From: Vibrio astriarenae
GTDB lineage: Bacteria > Pseudomonadota > Gammaproteobacteria > Enterobacterales > Vibrionaceae
Direction: 5' to 3'
Length of the DNA stretch: 64,000 nucleotides
Assembly: GCF_010587385.1 (NCBI RefSeq)
Contig: NZ_CP047476.1
Coordinates: 1,240,001 to 1,304,000, forward strand
Made by a program: the position numbers and the translations under genes. Shown here piece after piece: positions 18,473 to 26,579 of the stretch (positions within the stretch are counted from its first letter, which is position 1; the number at the start of each line of letters is the position of its first letter). The notes under the pieces were generated by a model that saw nothing but the letters and a program-made list of their open reading frames with translations, searched no databases and was not told where the DNA came from.

Positions 18473-18928
18473 ATGAAAAAACTACTCATTGCACTGTTGT
18501 CTGTATGTGCTGCAGCCGCTGGGATTGCCCATGCTGAGCTGGATAACCCAGGTGGCATTGGTGGCCTCGAATCTCTACGAGGTGCTGCTGAATTGGAAGA
18601 TACTCGTCCATCGGATAGCTTCAAAGACTACCCGAAAGAGCACGCTGTAGCGAGTGATTATGTCTTCCAACCACCATTGGTACCTCATAGCATTCGCAGT
18701 TACGAAGTATCGCTCAACGCAAACAAATGTTTGGCTTGCCATAGCTGGAAAAACGCGCCAGATATGGGAGCCACAAAGATTAGTGTGACACACTACGTCA
18801 ACCGCCAAGACGCGGTTCTGTCTGACGTGTCCCCTCGTCGCTATTTCTGTTTGCAGTGTCACGTTCCTCAAGTCGAAGCGAAACCGCTAGTTGAGAACAA
18901 TTTCGAGCGAGTGGAATCACTACGTTAG
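18473..18928 (+). CDS. napB: Nitrate reductase cytochrome subunit NapB
   Basis: Di-heme c-type cytochrome that donates electrons to NapA in the periplasm, 151 residues. Signal peptide about 1-22 (MKKLLIALLSVCAAAAGIAHA). Two heme c attachment sites: CLACH at 86-90 and CLQCH at 126-130. The His-containing segments between them (for example TKISVTHYVNRQD) can supply distal ligands. Preceded by GGAG nine bases before ATG. Confidence 0.95.
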   Translation: MKKLLIALLSVCAAAAGIAHAELDNPGGIGGLESLRGAAELEDTRPSDSFKDYPKEHAVASDYVFQPPLVPHSIRSYEVSLNANKCLACHSWKNAPDMGATKISVTHYVNRQDAVLSDVSPRRYFCLQCHVPQVEAKPLVENNFERVESLR

Positions 18929-18957
18929 TCGTTTAGCGACAACGAGAGAGGCAAATT

Positions 18958-19533
18958 ATGAAAATACTTAAAGCGTTTTGGAAGAGGCTAACAACACCGA
19001 GTAAGGCAGCGGCAGGCGTTGTCTTATTCTTAGGTTTTGCTGGTGGTCTTCTATTCTGGGGCGCATTCAACACAGGTATGGAAGCAACCAACACCGAAGA
19101 GTTCTGTTCTGGATGTCACGCACCGATTGTTGCAGAAATTCAAGAGACGATTCACTACTCTAACCGTTCGGGTGTTCGTGCTATCTGTTCTGACTGTCAC
19201 GTTCCTCATGAGTGGACAGATAAAATTGTACGTAAAGTACAGGCATCAAAAGAGCTGTTCGCCCACTTCATTGGCACCATCGACACACCCGAGAAATTCC
19301 AAGCTCGCCGTGGCCATCTTGCCGAGCGTGAGTGGTCTCGTTTGCAAAAGAACGACTCTTTAGAGTGTCGTAACTGTCACGAGTTTGATTACATGGACTT
19401 CTCAGAGCAAGGCAGCCGAGGTGCAGCACAGCACTCAACGGCTCTGGCTTCTGGCGAAAAAACCTGTGTAGACTGTCACAAAGGTATCGCTCACAAACTT
19501 CCTGATATGGAAGGCGTTGAAGGCTGGCAATAA
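18958..19533 (+). CDS. napC: Tetraheme quinol dehydrogenase NapC
   Basis: 191-residue membrane-anchored NapC/NirT cytochrome that takes electrons from quinol to NapAB. An uncleaved N-terminal anchor (about residues 20-42) is followed by four heme c motifs: CSGCH, CSDCH, CRNCH and CVDCH. A strong GAGAGGCAAAT precedes ATG. With no napG or napH in the locus, quinol oxidation must go through NapC. Confidence 0.95.
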   Translation: MKILKAFWKRLTTPSKAAAGVVLFLGFAGGLLFWGAFNTGMEATNTEEFCSGCHAPIVAEIQETIHYSNRSGVRAICSDCHVPHEWTDKIVRKVQASKELFAHFIGTIDTPEKFQARRGHLAEREWSRLQKNDSLECRNCHEFDYMDFSEQGSRGAAQHSTALASGEKTCVDCHKGIAHKLPDMEGVEGWQ

Positions 19534-19544
19534 GGAGATAGACA

Positions 19545-19679
19545 TTGAGTACATTAGAATCGGTTATCTGGCACGTACTTGGCTATAGCGCTATGCCAGT
19601 CATTATCCTAGGTGGATTCGCCGGCGTCGCCGCTATCTCTTTATGGTTGCTATCGTTAGGCAAAGATAAAGAGGTTTGA
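19545..19679 (+). CDS. Small nap-linked single-span membrane protein (TIGR02808 type)
   Basis: 44 residues starting MSTLESVIWHVLGYSAMPV, with one hydrophobic span of about 22 residues and a charged tail GKDKEV. The start is TTG, supported by AAGGAG seven bases upstream that overlaps the napC stop. It matches from memory the short Vibrio/Photobacterium protein family found beside periplasmic nitrate reductase genes (TIGR02808). It occupies the place that napE might take. Function is unknown; a role in stabilising the NapC membrane anchor is a guess. Terminator follows 49 bases later. Confidence 0.82.
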   Translation: MSTLESVIWHVLGYSAMPVIILGGFAGVAAISLWLLSLGKDKEV

Positions 19680-19728
19680 TACCTGTAGAGTCAAATGAAG
19701 TTACCTGAGGGTGCTTTGAATTGATGAT

Positions 19729-19758
19729 GAACCCCGCCTTTTGGTGGGGTTCTTTTTT
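19729..19758 (+). terminator. Terminator of the nap operon
   Basis: GAACCCCGCC pairs with GGTGGGGTTC (one G-T pair) around TTTT and is followed by TTTTTT. It closes the plus-strand nap operon. Confidence 0.9.
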
Positions 19759-19890
19759 GGAGTATTAATACTCAATAGCAGAAGTGTTTTAGCACGTTAA
19801 TGGGTAAAGACTTGTTTGCTGAACTGATTTAAAGCAACAAAACCTGTTTTCAATTGTGAAAGTATTCCACTACACACACCCACACTCGAA

Positions 19891-20385
19891 TTATCCGTCT
19901 TTTGATTCCACATGCTGAGCCACGATGTAGTCGATAGCCTCATCGTTCAAACAAGATTTACTGACATACTGGCGCTGTTTGCCTATATGAAGGATCAAGC
20001 CTAGGTTAGTCTGTTCAACTTGGCTAATCTTACTCCATTTGATGACATTACTGTTCTTACCACTGGTATAACAAACACCTTCTGAGTTGACTTGAAGTTG
20101 CACTTTACTACCGCAGCTAGAACTGATGGTTCGTCGCCATAACCACCAACCTCTTGCAAAGTAAACACTCGCGGCCTCTACTACGCTCAAAACAACAAAG
20201 AACCAGCCCACGTAGCCGTTAGGTAACAGTTCAAACTCTAATAAAGCCATACCAAACAGTAGGAAGATAATGGCTTTAAGATAGGACTTAGGAAATGTCC
20301 TTGGTTGACTTGTTTGATCGTAACATTCAGCGAAGAAGGCTTTATCGAGGGTGTACTCTGTTGTGAAATCAAAATCTTTAGGCAT
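19891..20385 (-). CDS. YcxB-like two-span membrane protein
   Basis: 164 residues. A short cytoplasmic N-terminus (FDFTTEYTLDKAFFAECYDQ) is followed by two membrane spans (about 35-53 and 57-75), then a C-terminal globular domain with NSEGVCYTSGKNSNVIKWS, where the strand-plus-Trp pattern is typical of the YcxB-like domain. Function of this family is not known. Single gene; no terminator recognised. Confidence 0.72.
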   Translation of the reverse strand: MPKDFDFTTEYTLDKAFFAECYDQTSQPRTFPKSYLKAIIFLLFGMALLEFELLPNGYVGWFFVVLSVVEAASVYFARGWWLWRRTISSSCGSKVQLQVNSEGVCYTSGKNSNVIKWSKISQVEQTNLGLILHIGKQRQYVSKSCLNDEAIDYIVAQHVESKDG

Positions 20386-20524
20386 ATGTGGATACTTGAA
20401 AAATCTCTAAAAAATGACCATCCATCATGAGGGGTCGTGGCGCGGATAGTGTATCGTTTTTAGGTGAGCTTCTTTAACCAATTTCACTCTATTTTTGTAT
20501 CAAAAATCGATGTAGACATGTCAC

Positions 20525-20788
20525 TCAACCAATAAAGTTGGGGTTATTCTTTGGGTGAATGCCCGTCTTCTTCGCCAGCTCTTGCATCGCTTCAGCGAAT
20601 GTTGTGGTGCTGCCCTTAGGCTTGACCTGCACAACCTTGTAACCCATATTCTCAAGTGCTTGTCGCTCAGCTACCACTGCTTTATCGTCTTGATGACTGC
20701 CTTTTGCAGGCTGATGGATGTAACAGCCCTCAAGTTGACCGTCTTCGACGAGTTGGTGGTGTTGCAGTGCGTTGATATCTAGATTCAT
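20525..20788 (-). CDS. Short hypothetical protein downstream of the pha operon
   Basis: 87 residues, hydrophilic, no signal or membrane span. N-terminal half LDINALQHHQLVEDGQLEG, then a Lys/Gln-rich part and KVVQVKPKGSTTTFAEAMQELAKKTG. I do not recognise the family. ATG 20788 is preferred to a GTG two codons upstream because AAGAGTG sits at usable spacing. It lies beyond the pha terminator on the same strand and is probably a separate unit. Confidence 0.6.
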   Translation of the reverse strand: MNLDINALQHHQLVEDGQLEGCYIHQPAKGSHQDDKAVVAERQALENMGYKVVQVKPKGSTTTFAEAMQELAKKTGIHPKNNPNFIG

Positions 20789-20920
20789 AGTCACTCTTTT
20801 TTTCAGTTGGGGGCTTAAGTGCTAATCAGCTATTGAGCCATGGTTAGTGGCATAAAGCAAATCAACTGATCATTTGATAGTGGAAATGCAAAAGGAGGTC
20901 GTTCTGCGCTCACAGAATAG

Positions 20921-20949
20921 AAAAGGCCTAGCAGCTCGGCTAGACCTTT
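20921..20949 (-). terminator. Terminator of the phaBAPC operon
   Basis: AAAGGCCTAGC (20922-20932) pairs with GCTAGACCTTT (20939-20949) with one mismatch around a 6-base loop. On the minus strand it ends in TTTTC. It lies 22 bases after the phaC stop. Confidence 0.75.
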
Positions 20950-20971
20950 GTTAGTAGTGTGAAGAAGGTGA

Positions 20972-22744
20972 TTACGACTCTGCGATCGGTAAAACTTGTT
21001 TCACATAATCGCCTGGGGCATCAGTAAGTACCGGATAATTTTCAGAACCTACTCTAAACGGTTCTACTTTCTCATCCGCATTGTACTGCCCTAACCATTG
21101 ATCCCAGTGTGTCCACCAAGATCCCTCTTTGTGTTCGGCATTATTAAACCACTCATCTGCCGAGTCATCGAGGTTGTCGTTGAGCCAATAACCGTATTTC
21201 TTCTTAGCAGGGTGATTAACAATACCTGCGATATGACCGGATTCGCCAAGGACAAAGGTTTTATTACCGCCAGTGTTTAAGGCGCCACGATAAGTGCCTT
21301 GCCACAGTGCAATATGGTCTTCTTTGGTTGAAATAAAGTAGCTAGGGATTTTGATCTTATTAAGGTCAATCCATACACCACCTATTTTAACCCCTTTGTC
21401 TCGAACCAACTTGTTCTCCAAGTAGAGCTCACGCAGCAAAAAGTTATGGCACGCTGCAGAGACATTGGTGCTATCACTGTTCCAATACAACAAGTCAAAA
21501 TCAACTGGACTGCCACCTTTTAGATAATTGTCTACGTAGTAGTTCCAGTAGAGGCTGTTTTCGCGCAACAGGCTGAATGTCACACTCAGTGAGCGTCCAT
21601 CCATATAACCTTTCACGTTATTTTGCGCTTCAATCGCGCCAATCACAGTGTCGTTGATGTAAGCGCCCACTTCTCCTGGCTGCGAGAAGTCGAGAAGCGT
21701 TGTAAAGAACGTCGCTGACTTAATGCGCTTTTTCATACGTTTAGCCGCATAGTAAGCGATGGTCGAAGCCAAAACGGTGCCGCCGATACAATACCCGGCC
21801 GCATTGATCTGCTCTTGGCCAGTAATGTCTTCAATTGCGGTAACCGCTTTCGCTACGCCCTCTGTCACGTAATCGCCAAACTCAACTTTAGATTGCTCTA
21901 CACCCGGGTTACGCCATGACATCATAAACACACTGTGACCCTGCTCTAGCAACCACTTAACGAGTGAATTACGCTCAGTGAGATCAAGGATGTAATATTT
22001 ATTAATGAATGGGGGAACAATAAGTAGAGGGGTCGAGTTTACCTGCTCTGTGAGGGGGCGGTATTGAATCAGCTCGAAAAGCTCATTCTTAAACACCACA
22101 TCACCAGCAGTCGTCGCAATATCATCACCTAAACGGAACGCATTGTTGTTGGTCATGCGCACCTTCAAGATATCGGCACTTGAATCGATATCTTCTTTCA
22201 GCTGCTCCATACCTGAAATCAGATTCTGACCATTTTGCTCTAAAGTCAGCTTAAGAAGCTCAGGGTTGGTCGCGATAAAGTTAGATGGTGATAAGGCGTT
22301 GATCGCCTGACGAGAAAAGAAGGTGATTCGTTCTTTAGACTTTTCATCCAAGCCTTCAATCGAATCGATGGTATCAAGATAGGTTTTACTGAACAGTAAA
22401 TATGATTGCTTTATAAAGCTAAACATCGCTTCATTCTGCCATGACTGGTCAGAAAAACGCTTGTCACCTCTCTCAGCTTCAACCACCTGCTCTGAATTAC
22501 CCAGAACCACATTTTGCCAGATCTGGAGCTGCTGCTCCCACCAATTAGATTGCAGTTCTAATAGCGCGGCTGGTTGGTTAACGGCTTGTTCAAACAGTTT
22601 AGTTGTATCTTCAAAGTTCACTTCTTGTAGTGCTTTGTTTAGAGGTGACTGCACGGCTGCCTTATTGGCTTCAAAATCGTCCCACCACTGTTGGTTAGAC
22701 TCATGAAGCTTTACAAGGTAGTCCGATAGGAGATGTGGAAACAT
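20972..22744 (-). CDS. phaC: Polyhydroxyalkanoate synthase, class I PhaC
   Basis: 590-residue synthase that polymerises 3-hydroxyacyl-CoA at the granule surface. The lipase-like box GYCIGGT carries the catalytic Cys319. The partner residues are visible in STKEDHIALW (Asp) and GESGHIAGIVNHP (His). The alpha/beta-hydrolase core is preceded by the N-terminal PhaC domain (QQWWDDFEANK...). Single-subunit class I length; no phaE present. Last gene of phaB-phaA-phaP-phaC. A hairpin in the 214-base gap before it may lower its expression relative to phasin. Confidence 0.96.
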   Translation of the reverse strand: MFPHLLSDYLVKLHESNQQWWDDFEANKAAVQSPLNKALQEVNFEDTTKLFEQAVNQPAALLELQSNWWEQQLQIWQNVVLGNSEQVVEAERGDKRFSDQSWQNEAMFSFIKQSYLLFSKTYLDTIDSIEGLDEKSKERITFFSRQAINALSPSNFIATNPELLKLTLEQNGQNLISGMEQLKEDIDSSADILKVRMTNNNAFRLGDDIATTAGDVVFKNELFELIQYRPLTEQVNSTPLLIVPPFINKYYILDLTERNSLVKWLLEQGHSVFMMSWRNPGVEQSKVEFGDYVTEGVAKAVTAIEDITGQEQINAAGYCIGGTVLASTIAYYAAKRMKKRIKSATFFTTLLDFSQPGEVGAYINDTVIGAIEAQNNVKGYMDGRSLSVTFSLLRENSLYWNYYVDNYLKGGSPVDFDLLYWNSDSTNVSAACHNFLLRELYLENKLVRDKGVKIGGVWIDLNKIKIPSYFISTKEDHIALWQGTYRGALNTGGNKTFVLGESGHIAGIVNHPAKKKYGYWLNDNLDDSADEWFNNAEHKEGSWWTHWDQWLGQYNADEKVEPFRVGSENYPVLTDAPGDYVKQVLPIAES

Positions 22745-22843
22745 AGTGTTACTCCTAAGTTCGGAAAGACGCCCGCCTCTAGTCAGTTGGATGCGAGAAG
22801 ATTGTATGACCTCATTTCAGTTTCGATAGTAGAAAACAAATGA

Positions 22844-22865
22844 GAGTGGGAGAACACTCCCACTC
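22844..22865 (-). other. Intercistronic hairpin between phaP and phaC
   Basis: GAGTGGGAG and CTCCCACTC form a perfect 9-bp stem around a 4-base loop. The minus strand continues TCATTTGTTTTCT, a poor U tract. It may be a partial terminator or RNA stabiliser separating abundant phasin message from phaC. Confidence 0.5.
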
Positions 22866-22958
22866 GGCTACGTTGATTGAGCATTGGCACAACCAAAATT
22901 ACCTTAAACGGTCAGGACAACCTGCACGCCAACAAAAGGCGGCAACGGTGTAGTCAGT

Positions 22959-23306
22959 TTATGCTGGAGTCACTGTTTTAAGGTTTTCAGTGGTTAGCTT
23001 CTCTACGTCTTCTTTGAACTCTTTAGCAATACCTTGCAGTTTATTGCTGTCGTCCATCATTTGTTGAGATAGCTTAGTTAGCGCGCTGAGTTGCTGGCTG
23101 CTATATGCAGTCAATGAAGTCACATCTTTTATGCTAGCTGCTGCTTTCATCTGCTCTAGACCCATATCGCTGTAAGCACGAATGGCATTCAATTGAAGCT
23201 CAGTTAATACCTCAACGTTTTTCGTCATTAGCTGATTAAACTTGAAATATGGTTCCATTGATTTTTGAGACTGATCTGTGAATGATTTAAATAGATCTGT
23301 GTACAT
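22959..23306 (-). CDS. phaP: Phasin PhaP
   Basis: 115-residue helical granule-coating protein. Amphipathic Phasin_2-like pattern from MYTDLFKSFTDQSQKSMEPYF through VEVLTELQLNAIRAYSDMGL and a C-terminal helix EFKEDVEKLTTENLKTVTPA (given in parts). No signal or cysteine. A very strong AAGGAGAA precedes ATG, consistent with high expression. Position between phaA and phaC supports the call. Confidence 0.9.
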   Translation of the reverse strand: MYTDLFKSFTDQSQKSMEPYFKFNQLMTKNVEVLTELQLNAIRAYSDMGLEQMKAAASIKDVTSLTAYSSQQLSALTKLSQQMMDDSNKLQGIAKEFKEDVEKLTTENLKTVTPA

Positions 23307-23413
23307 GGTAATTCTCCTTGATGAGGTTTCGATATTTCCATAAGGTGCTGCTTACCATGTCTTCATTGGCAACGTTTTCGTTTTTGCCAACAGACAGATG
23401 AGCAGCCCTAGAT

Positions 23414-24622
23414 TTACTTCACTGCTTTTACAATCACCGCCGTGCCCATACCACCGCCTACGCAGAGGGACGCCACGCCATATTGACCATCTTGTTTATT
23501 AAGTTCATGAATCAGAGTAACCAAGATGCGGTTTCCTGACGCACCTAACGGATGCCCGAGTGCAATTGCACCACCATTGAAATTGGCTTTGTCTTGAATA
23601 CTGTTGACAGGAACTTCATGTACATCTGCCAACTGATGAATCACGCCCAGCGCTTGTGCGGCAAACGCTTCATTGAGTTCAAACACATCAACATCTTCAA
23701 TCGACAATTGTGCTTTCGCCAATGCCTTGGTCACTGACTCGACTGGGCCCAATCCCATAATCTTTGGATCCAAACCTGACTGAGCATAGCTTGCGATCTC
23801 AGCGATAGGTGTCAGGTTGAGTTCATTCACTGCGCTTTCAGAGGCTAATATAATCGCACTCGCACCATCATTGATGCCAGATGCGTTGCCTGCGGTAACC
23901 GTACCTTCACGGTCAAACGCTGGTCTCAACTTAGCTAAACCTTCCATAGTTGCATTAGCTTTAGGGTATTCGTCAGTGTCAAATATTACCGTTTCTCGAC
24001 GCTGTTTCACTTCCACTGGCACAATCTCATCAGCAAAGCGCCCTGCTTCAATTGCTGAGACGGCTTTTTGCTGGCTCGCCAATGCGTAGCTATCTTGCTG
24101 CTCGCGTGTTAAGCCCAATTGCTTAGCAATATTTTCAGCAGTGACACCCATGTGGTACTGGTTATAGACATCAGTCAAACCATCGCTTACCAGCAAATCT
24201 TTCGCGGATAGGTCGCCCATCTTATTGCCATTGCGGACACTTGCTGGCAGAGCAAAAGGAATTTGAGACATCACTTCTACGCCGGCCGCTACAACCACTT
24301 GCGCGTCGCCAGAACGAATGTGAGATACTGCGTCCATCACTGTCTTCATTCCACTACCACACACCATATTCAGGGCGTACGCAGGAACAGACTCTGGAAT
24401 ACCAGCAAACAACGAAGCCTGACGGCCAACACCCATACCTTGTCCTGCTCCGACCACATTCCCGACAATCACTTCATCAACGTCATCACCCGATAAACCT
24501 GAAGCTTCGAGTGCGCCTTTAATCGCAATTGCACCAAGTTTGCCCGCATTGATGTCTTTTAGTGCACCACAGAAGCTACCGAGAGGGGTACGTTTTGCTG
24601 CTACTACAAATACTTTTTCCAT
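23414..24622 (-). CDS. phaA: Acetyl-CoA acetyltransferase (beta-ketothiolase) PhaA
   Basis: 402-residue biosynthetic thiolase that condenses two acetyl-CoA to acetoacetyl-CoA. Active-site motifs: nucleophilic Cys near residue 89 in NMVCGSGMK, GGAIALGHPLGASG near 350 with the catalytic His, and the C-terminal CVGGGMGTA with the second Cys. It follows phaB by ten bases and supplies substrate for it. Chromosomal context rather than motifs distinguishes it from a fatty-acid thiolase. Confidence 0.95.
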   Translation of the reverse strand: MEKVFVVAAKRTPLGSFCGALKDINAGKLGAIAIKGALEASGLSGDDVDEVIVGNVVGAGQGMGVGRQASLFAGIPESVPAYALNMVCGSGMKTVMDAVSHIRSGDAQVVVAAGVEVMSQIPFALPASVRNGNKMGDLSAKDLLVSDGLTDVYNQYHMGVTAENIAKQLGLTREQQDSYALASQQKAVSAIEAGRFADEIVPVEVKQRRETVIFDTDEYPKANATMEGLAKLRPAFDREGTVTAGNASGINDGASAIILASESAVNELNLTPIAEIASYAQSGLDPKIMGLGPVESVTKALAKAQLSIEDVDVFELNEAFAAQALGVIHQLADVHEVPVNSIQDKANFNGGAIALGHPLGASGNRILVTLIHELNKQDGQYGVASLCVGGGMGTAVIVKAVK

Positions 24623-24632
24623 CGTTTATCCC

Positions 24633-25373
24633 TTAATTCATGTACAAACCGCCGTTCACAGAGAGTGTTTCCCCTGTGATATAGGCACCAGCATCACTGG
24701 CTAAAAACCAAACTGATTCTGCAATTTCTTCTGGTGTCGCTAGACGTTGCATTGGAATAGTTGAACGAATGGAATCAAGAACTTCCGTTTTCATCTGCTC
24801 TACCATCGGTGTTCCCGTGTAGCCTGGAGCAACGACGTTAGCCGTCACGCCTGCTCGGGCACCTTCATAAGCCAGAGCTTTAGTAAAACCGATCATGCCA
24901 GCTTTGGCAGCGGAGTAATTCGTTTGGCCAAATTGACCTTTTATACCGTTGACTGAAGAGATATTGATGACGCGACCGCCACCTTTCTCGCACATGGCAG
25001 CAAATAGAGGCTGTGTTACGTTAAAAACGCTATTAAGGTTGGTATTAATCACGTCAAACCATGCATCAGCCGACATCTTTTTAAACACACCATCACGAGT
25101 AATACCAGCGTTGTTCACCACGACATCGATTGTGCCTTCTTCTTCTAAAAGCAGTGCCAAACGCTCTGCACACTCTCCGGTGTTTGTCACATCGAGTTCG
25201 AACAGACGAACTTGCTCTTCCGTAAAGCCCTGTTCTTCAAACCATTCGAGCGCACATTCGTAGTTTCCGGTGAAATACGTCGCAATAATTCGATACCCTT
25301 CAGCAACCAGCTTGGCTGAGATAGCTGAGCCTATGCCCCCTTTTGATCCCGTGATCAAAGCGATTTTCTTCAT
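24633..25373 (-). CDS. phaB: Acetoacetyl-CoA reductase PhaB
   Basis: 246-residue short-chain dehydrogenase that makes (R)-3-hydroxybutyryl-CoA with NADPH. Nucleotide-binding TGSKGGIGSAI at the N-terminus, NNAGITRDGVF, catalytic Ser in NISSVNG, and the YSAAKAG Tyr-Lys pair near 153-157. First gene of the pha operon, with AAAGGGAG before ATG. The long region upstream should hold its promoter; no clear -10/-35 was picked. Confidence 0.95.
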   Translation of the reverse strand: MKKIALITGSKGGIGSAISAKLVAEGYRIIATYFTGNYECALEWFEEQGFTEEQVRLFELDVTNTGECAERLALLLEEEGTIDVVVNNAGITRDGVFKKMSADAWFDVINTNLNSVFNVTQPLFAAMCEKGGGRVINISSVNGIKGQFGQTNYSAAKAGMIGFTKALAYEGARAGVTANVVAPGYTGTPMVEQMKTEVLDSIRSTIPMQRLATPEEIAESVWFLASDAGAYITGETLSVNGGLYMN

Positions 25374-26579
25374 AAACGAACTCCCTTTCTCCGCAGAATG
25401 TTATACCTAGCTAAACCACCGCCACGTATAAATAGTCACTATCAACCTAATGTAACAACCAATGCATTAATTAGACCAAGTTTTAAACAATCGATAATTT
25501 CCTCAAATCAAAAGTAACCATAAAGTGTTACAATTAGAATACAGTTTTAAGTACAATTCAAAATTACAAAAACCCAATAACTAGCTAAAGATCACACTTT
25601 AAAAGACAAACCTAAAGTGCTGATTATATAGAGTAATTAGTCAACAAATAGCTCTAGTACATATTTTTTAAATATCAAACTTTATTCTAATTTTAATCAC
25701 TTAAACGCCCTCTTGGGTATCAAGTAATACAAATCAATAATGATACATTTATAAGCAAATGTGTTTACACTGCATTAATAAATCAAGTTGGGAACATAGA
25801 GCTATCGATTATCAAATGCGCTATAGATGCAAGGAAACTGTCTAAACATGCAAAAACAACACTTTAGCTTCTATGTTTAGAATGGGGATGAAAAAGCACA
25901 AGGCGTTATTCCAGTGAATGTCGACATCGTAGAGGGTCTGATAATTAAAATCGTAAACAATAGTGGACAGTTTGCTTGTGACATTTTTTTAATCAACGGT
26001 CTTAGGTATCATCTACTACGGTTCGTCTATATATAGAGAAAGGGTTTACCCTCCACTGCCTATGCAGCTTGAATCACTAAGTTTTATCAATTATGCAGAA
26101 CTTAAATCTAGAGGGTATTCAGAAACCACTGTCTAGACCCGTTGTTTGGCATTCGATATCCTGTAACGGCAGATGCAGCTTGCACAACGGTGGTGCTTGA
26201 CTGTTCAAATAACGCACCTCAATGAAACAAGGAACGTAATATCTTTATCGCATTCGCGGCCTAGATTGTAACCAAGCGTTACTTAGTAAATTGAGCGCAA
26301 TTTTTTAATCAGAAAATCGTCAAACCGTTGTCATCTTTTTAATTAACGCATCCTATTTTGAGGTTTTTGGGCACTTTGCGTACAAAAAATCAGCACTTGG
26401 CTACAAAAACCAAAGAAAAATGCGAAAAAGATCAAAAAAGGGTTTATCGACAAGTCACAAACTGGTTTACTAAGTCAATATTAAGCGTCAATAACTCTTT
26501 TTATTGCTGTGTAAAAAAAATTACACACCAACTTTGCGGCGCTTTATGATTGCAAACACTAAATTTTGGAGAAGTAGTG
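25374..26579. other. 1.2-kb gap between phaB and the NSS transporter
   Basis: Very AT-rich (many A/T runs from 25440 to 25800) without an intact gene. It must hold the phaB promoter on the minus strand and the transporter promoter on the plus strand. The middle, about 25878-26290, reads as fragments of protein-like sequence broken by stops and frame changes and is described separately. A plus-strand frame at 26358-26549 has only a TTG start and Lys-rich low-complexity content and is not called. Confidence 0.6.
25878..26190 (+). pseudogene. Decayed coding remnant, possibly a tyrosine recombinase N-terminus
   Basis: One frame gives VNVDIVEGLIIKIVNNSGQ and FLINGLRYHLLRFVYI before a stop. A second frame gives MQLESLSFINYAELKSRG, then YSETTV, a stop, and TRCLAFDIL. 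The pattern F-x2-Y-x2-L-x2-RG-x-S-x2-T followed by R-x-L resembles the SAM-like N-terminal domain of phage-type tyrosine integrases. No catalytic domain is visible and multiple stops interrupt it. Weak evidence; it may be chance. Confidence 0.25.

Noticed and set aside
26358..26549. 63-codon plus-strand frame before the NSS transporter
   Set aside because: TTG start, Lys/Gln-rich, no binding site; ends directly at the transporter leader.
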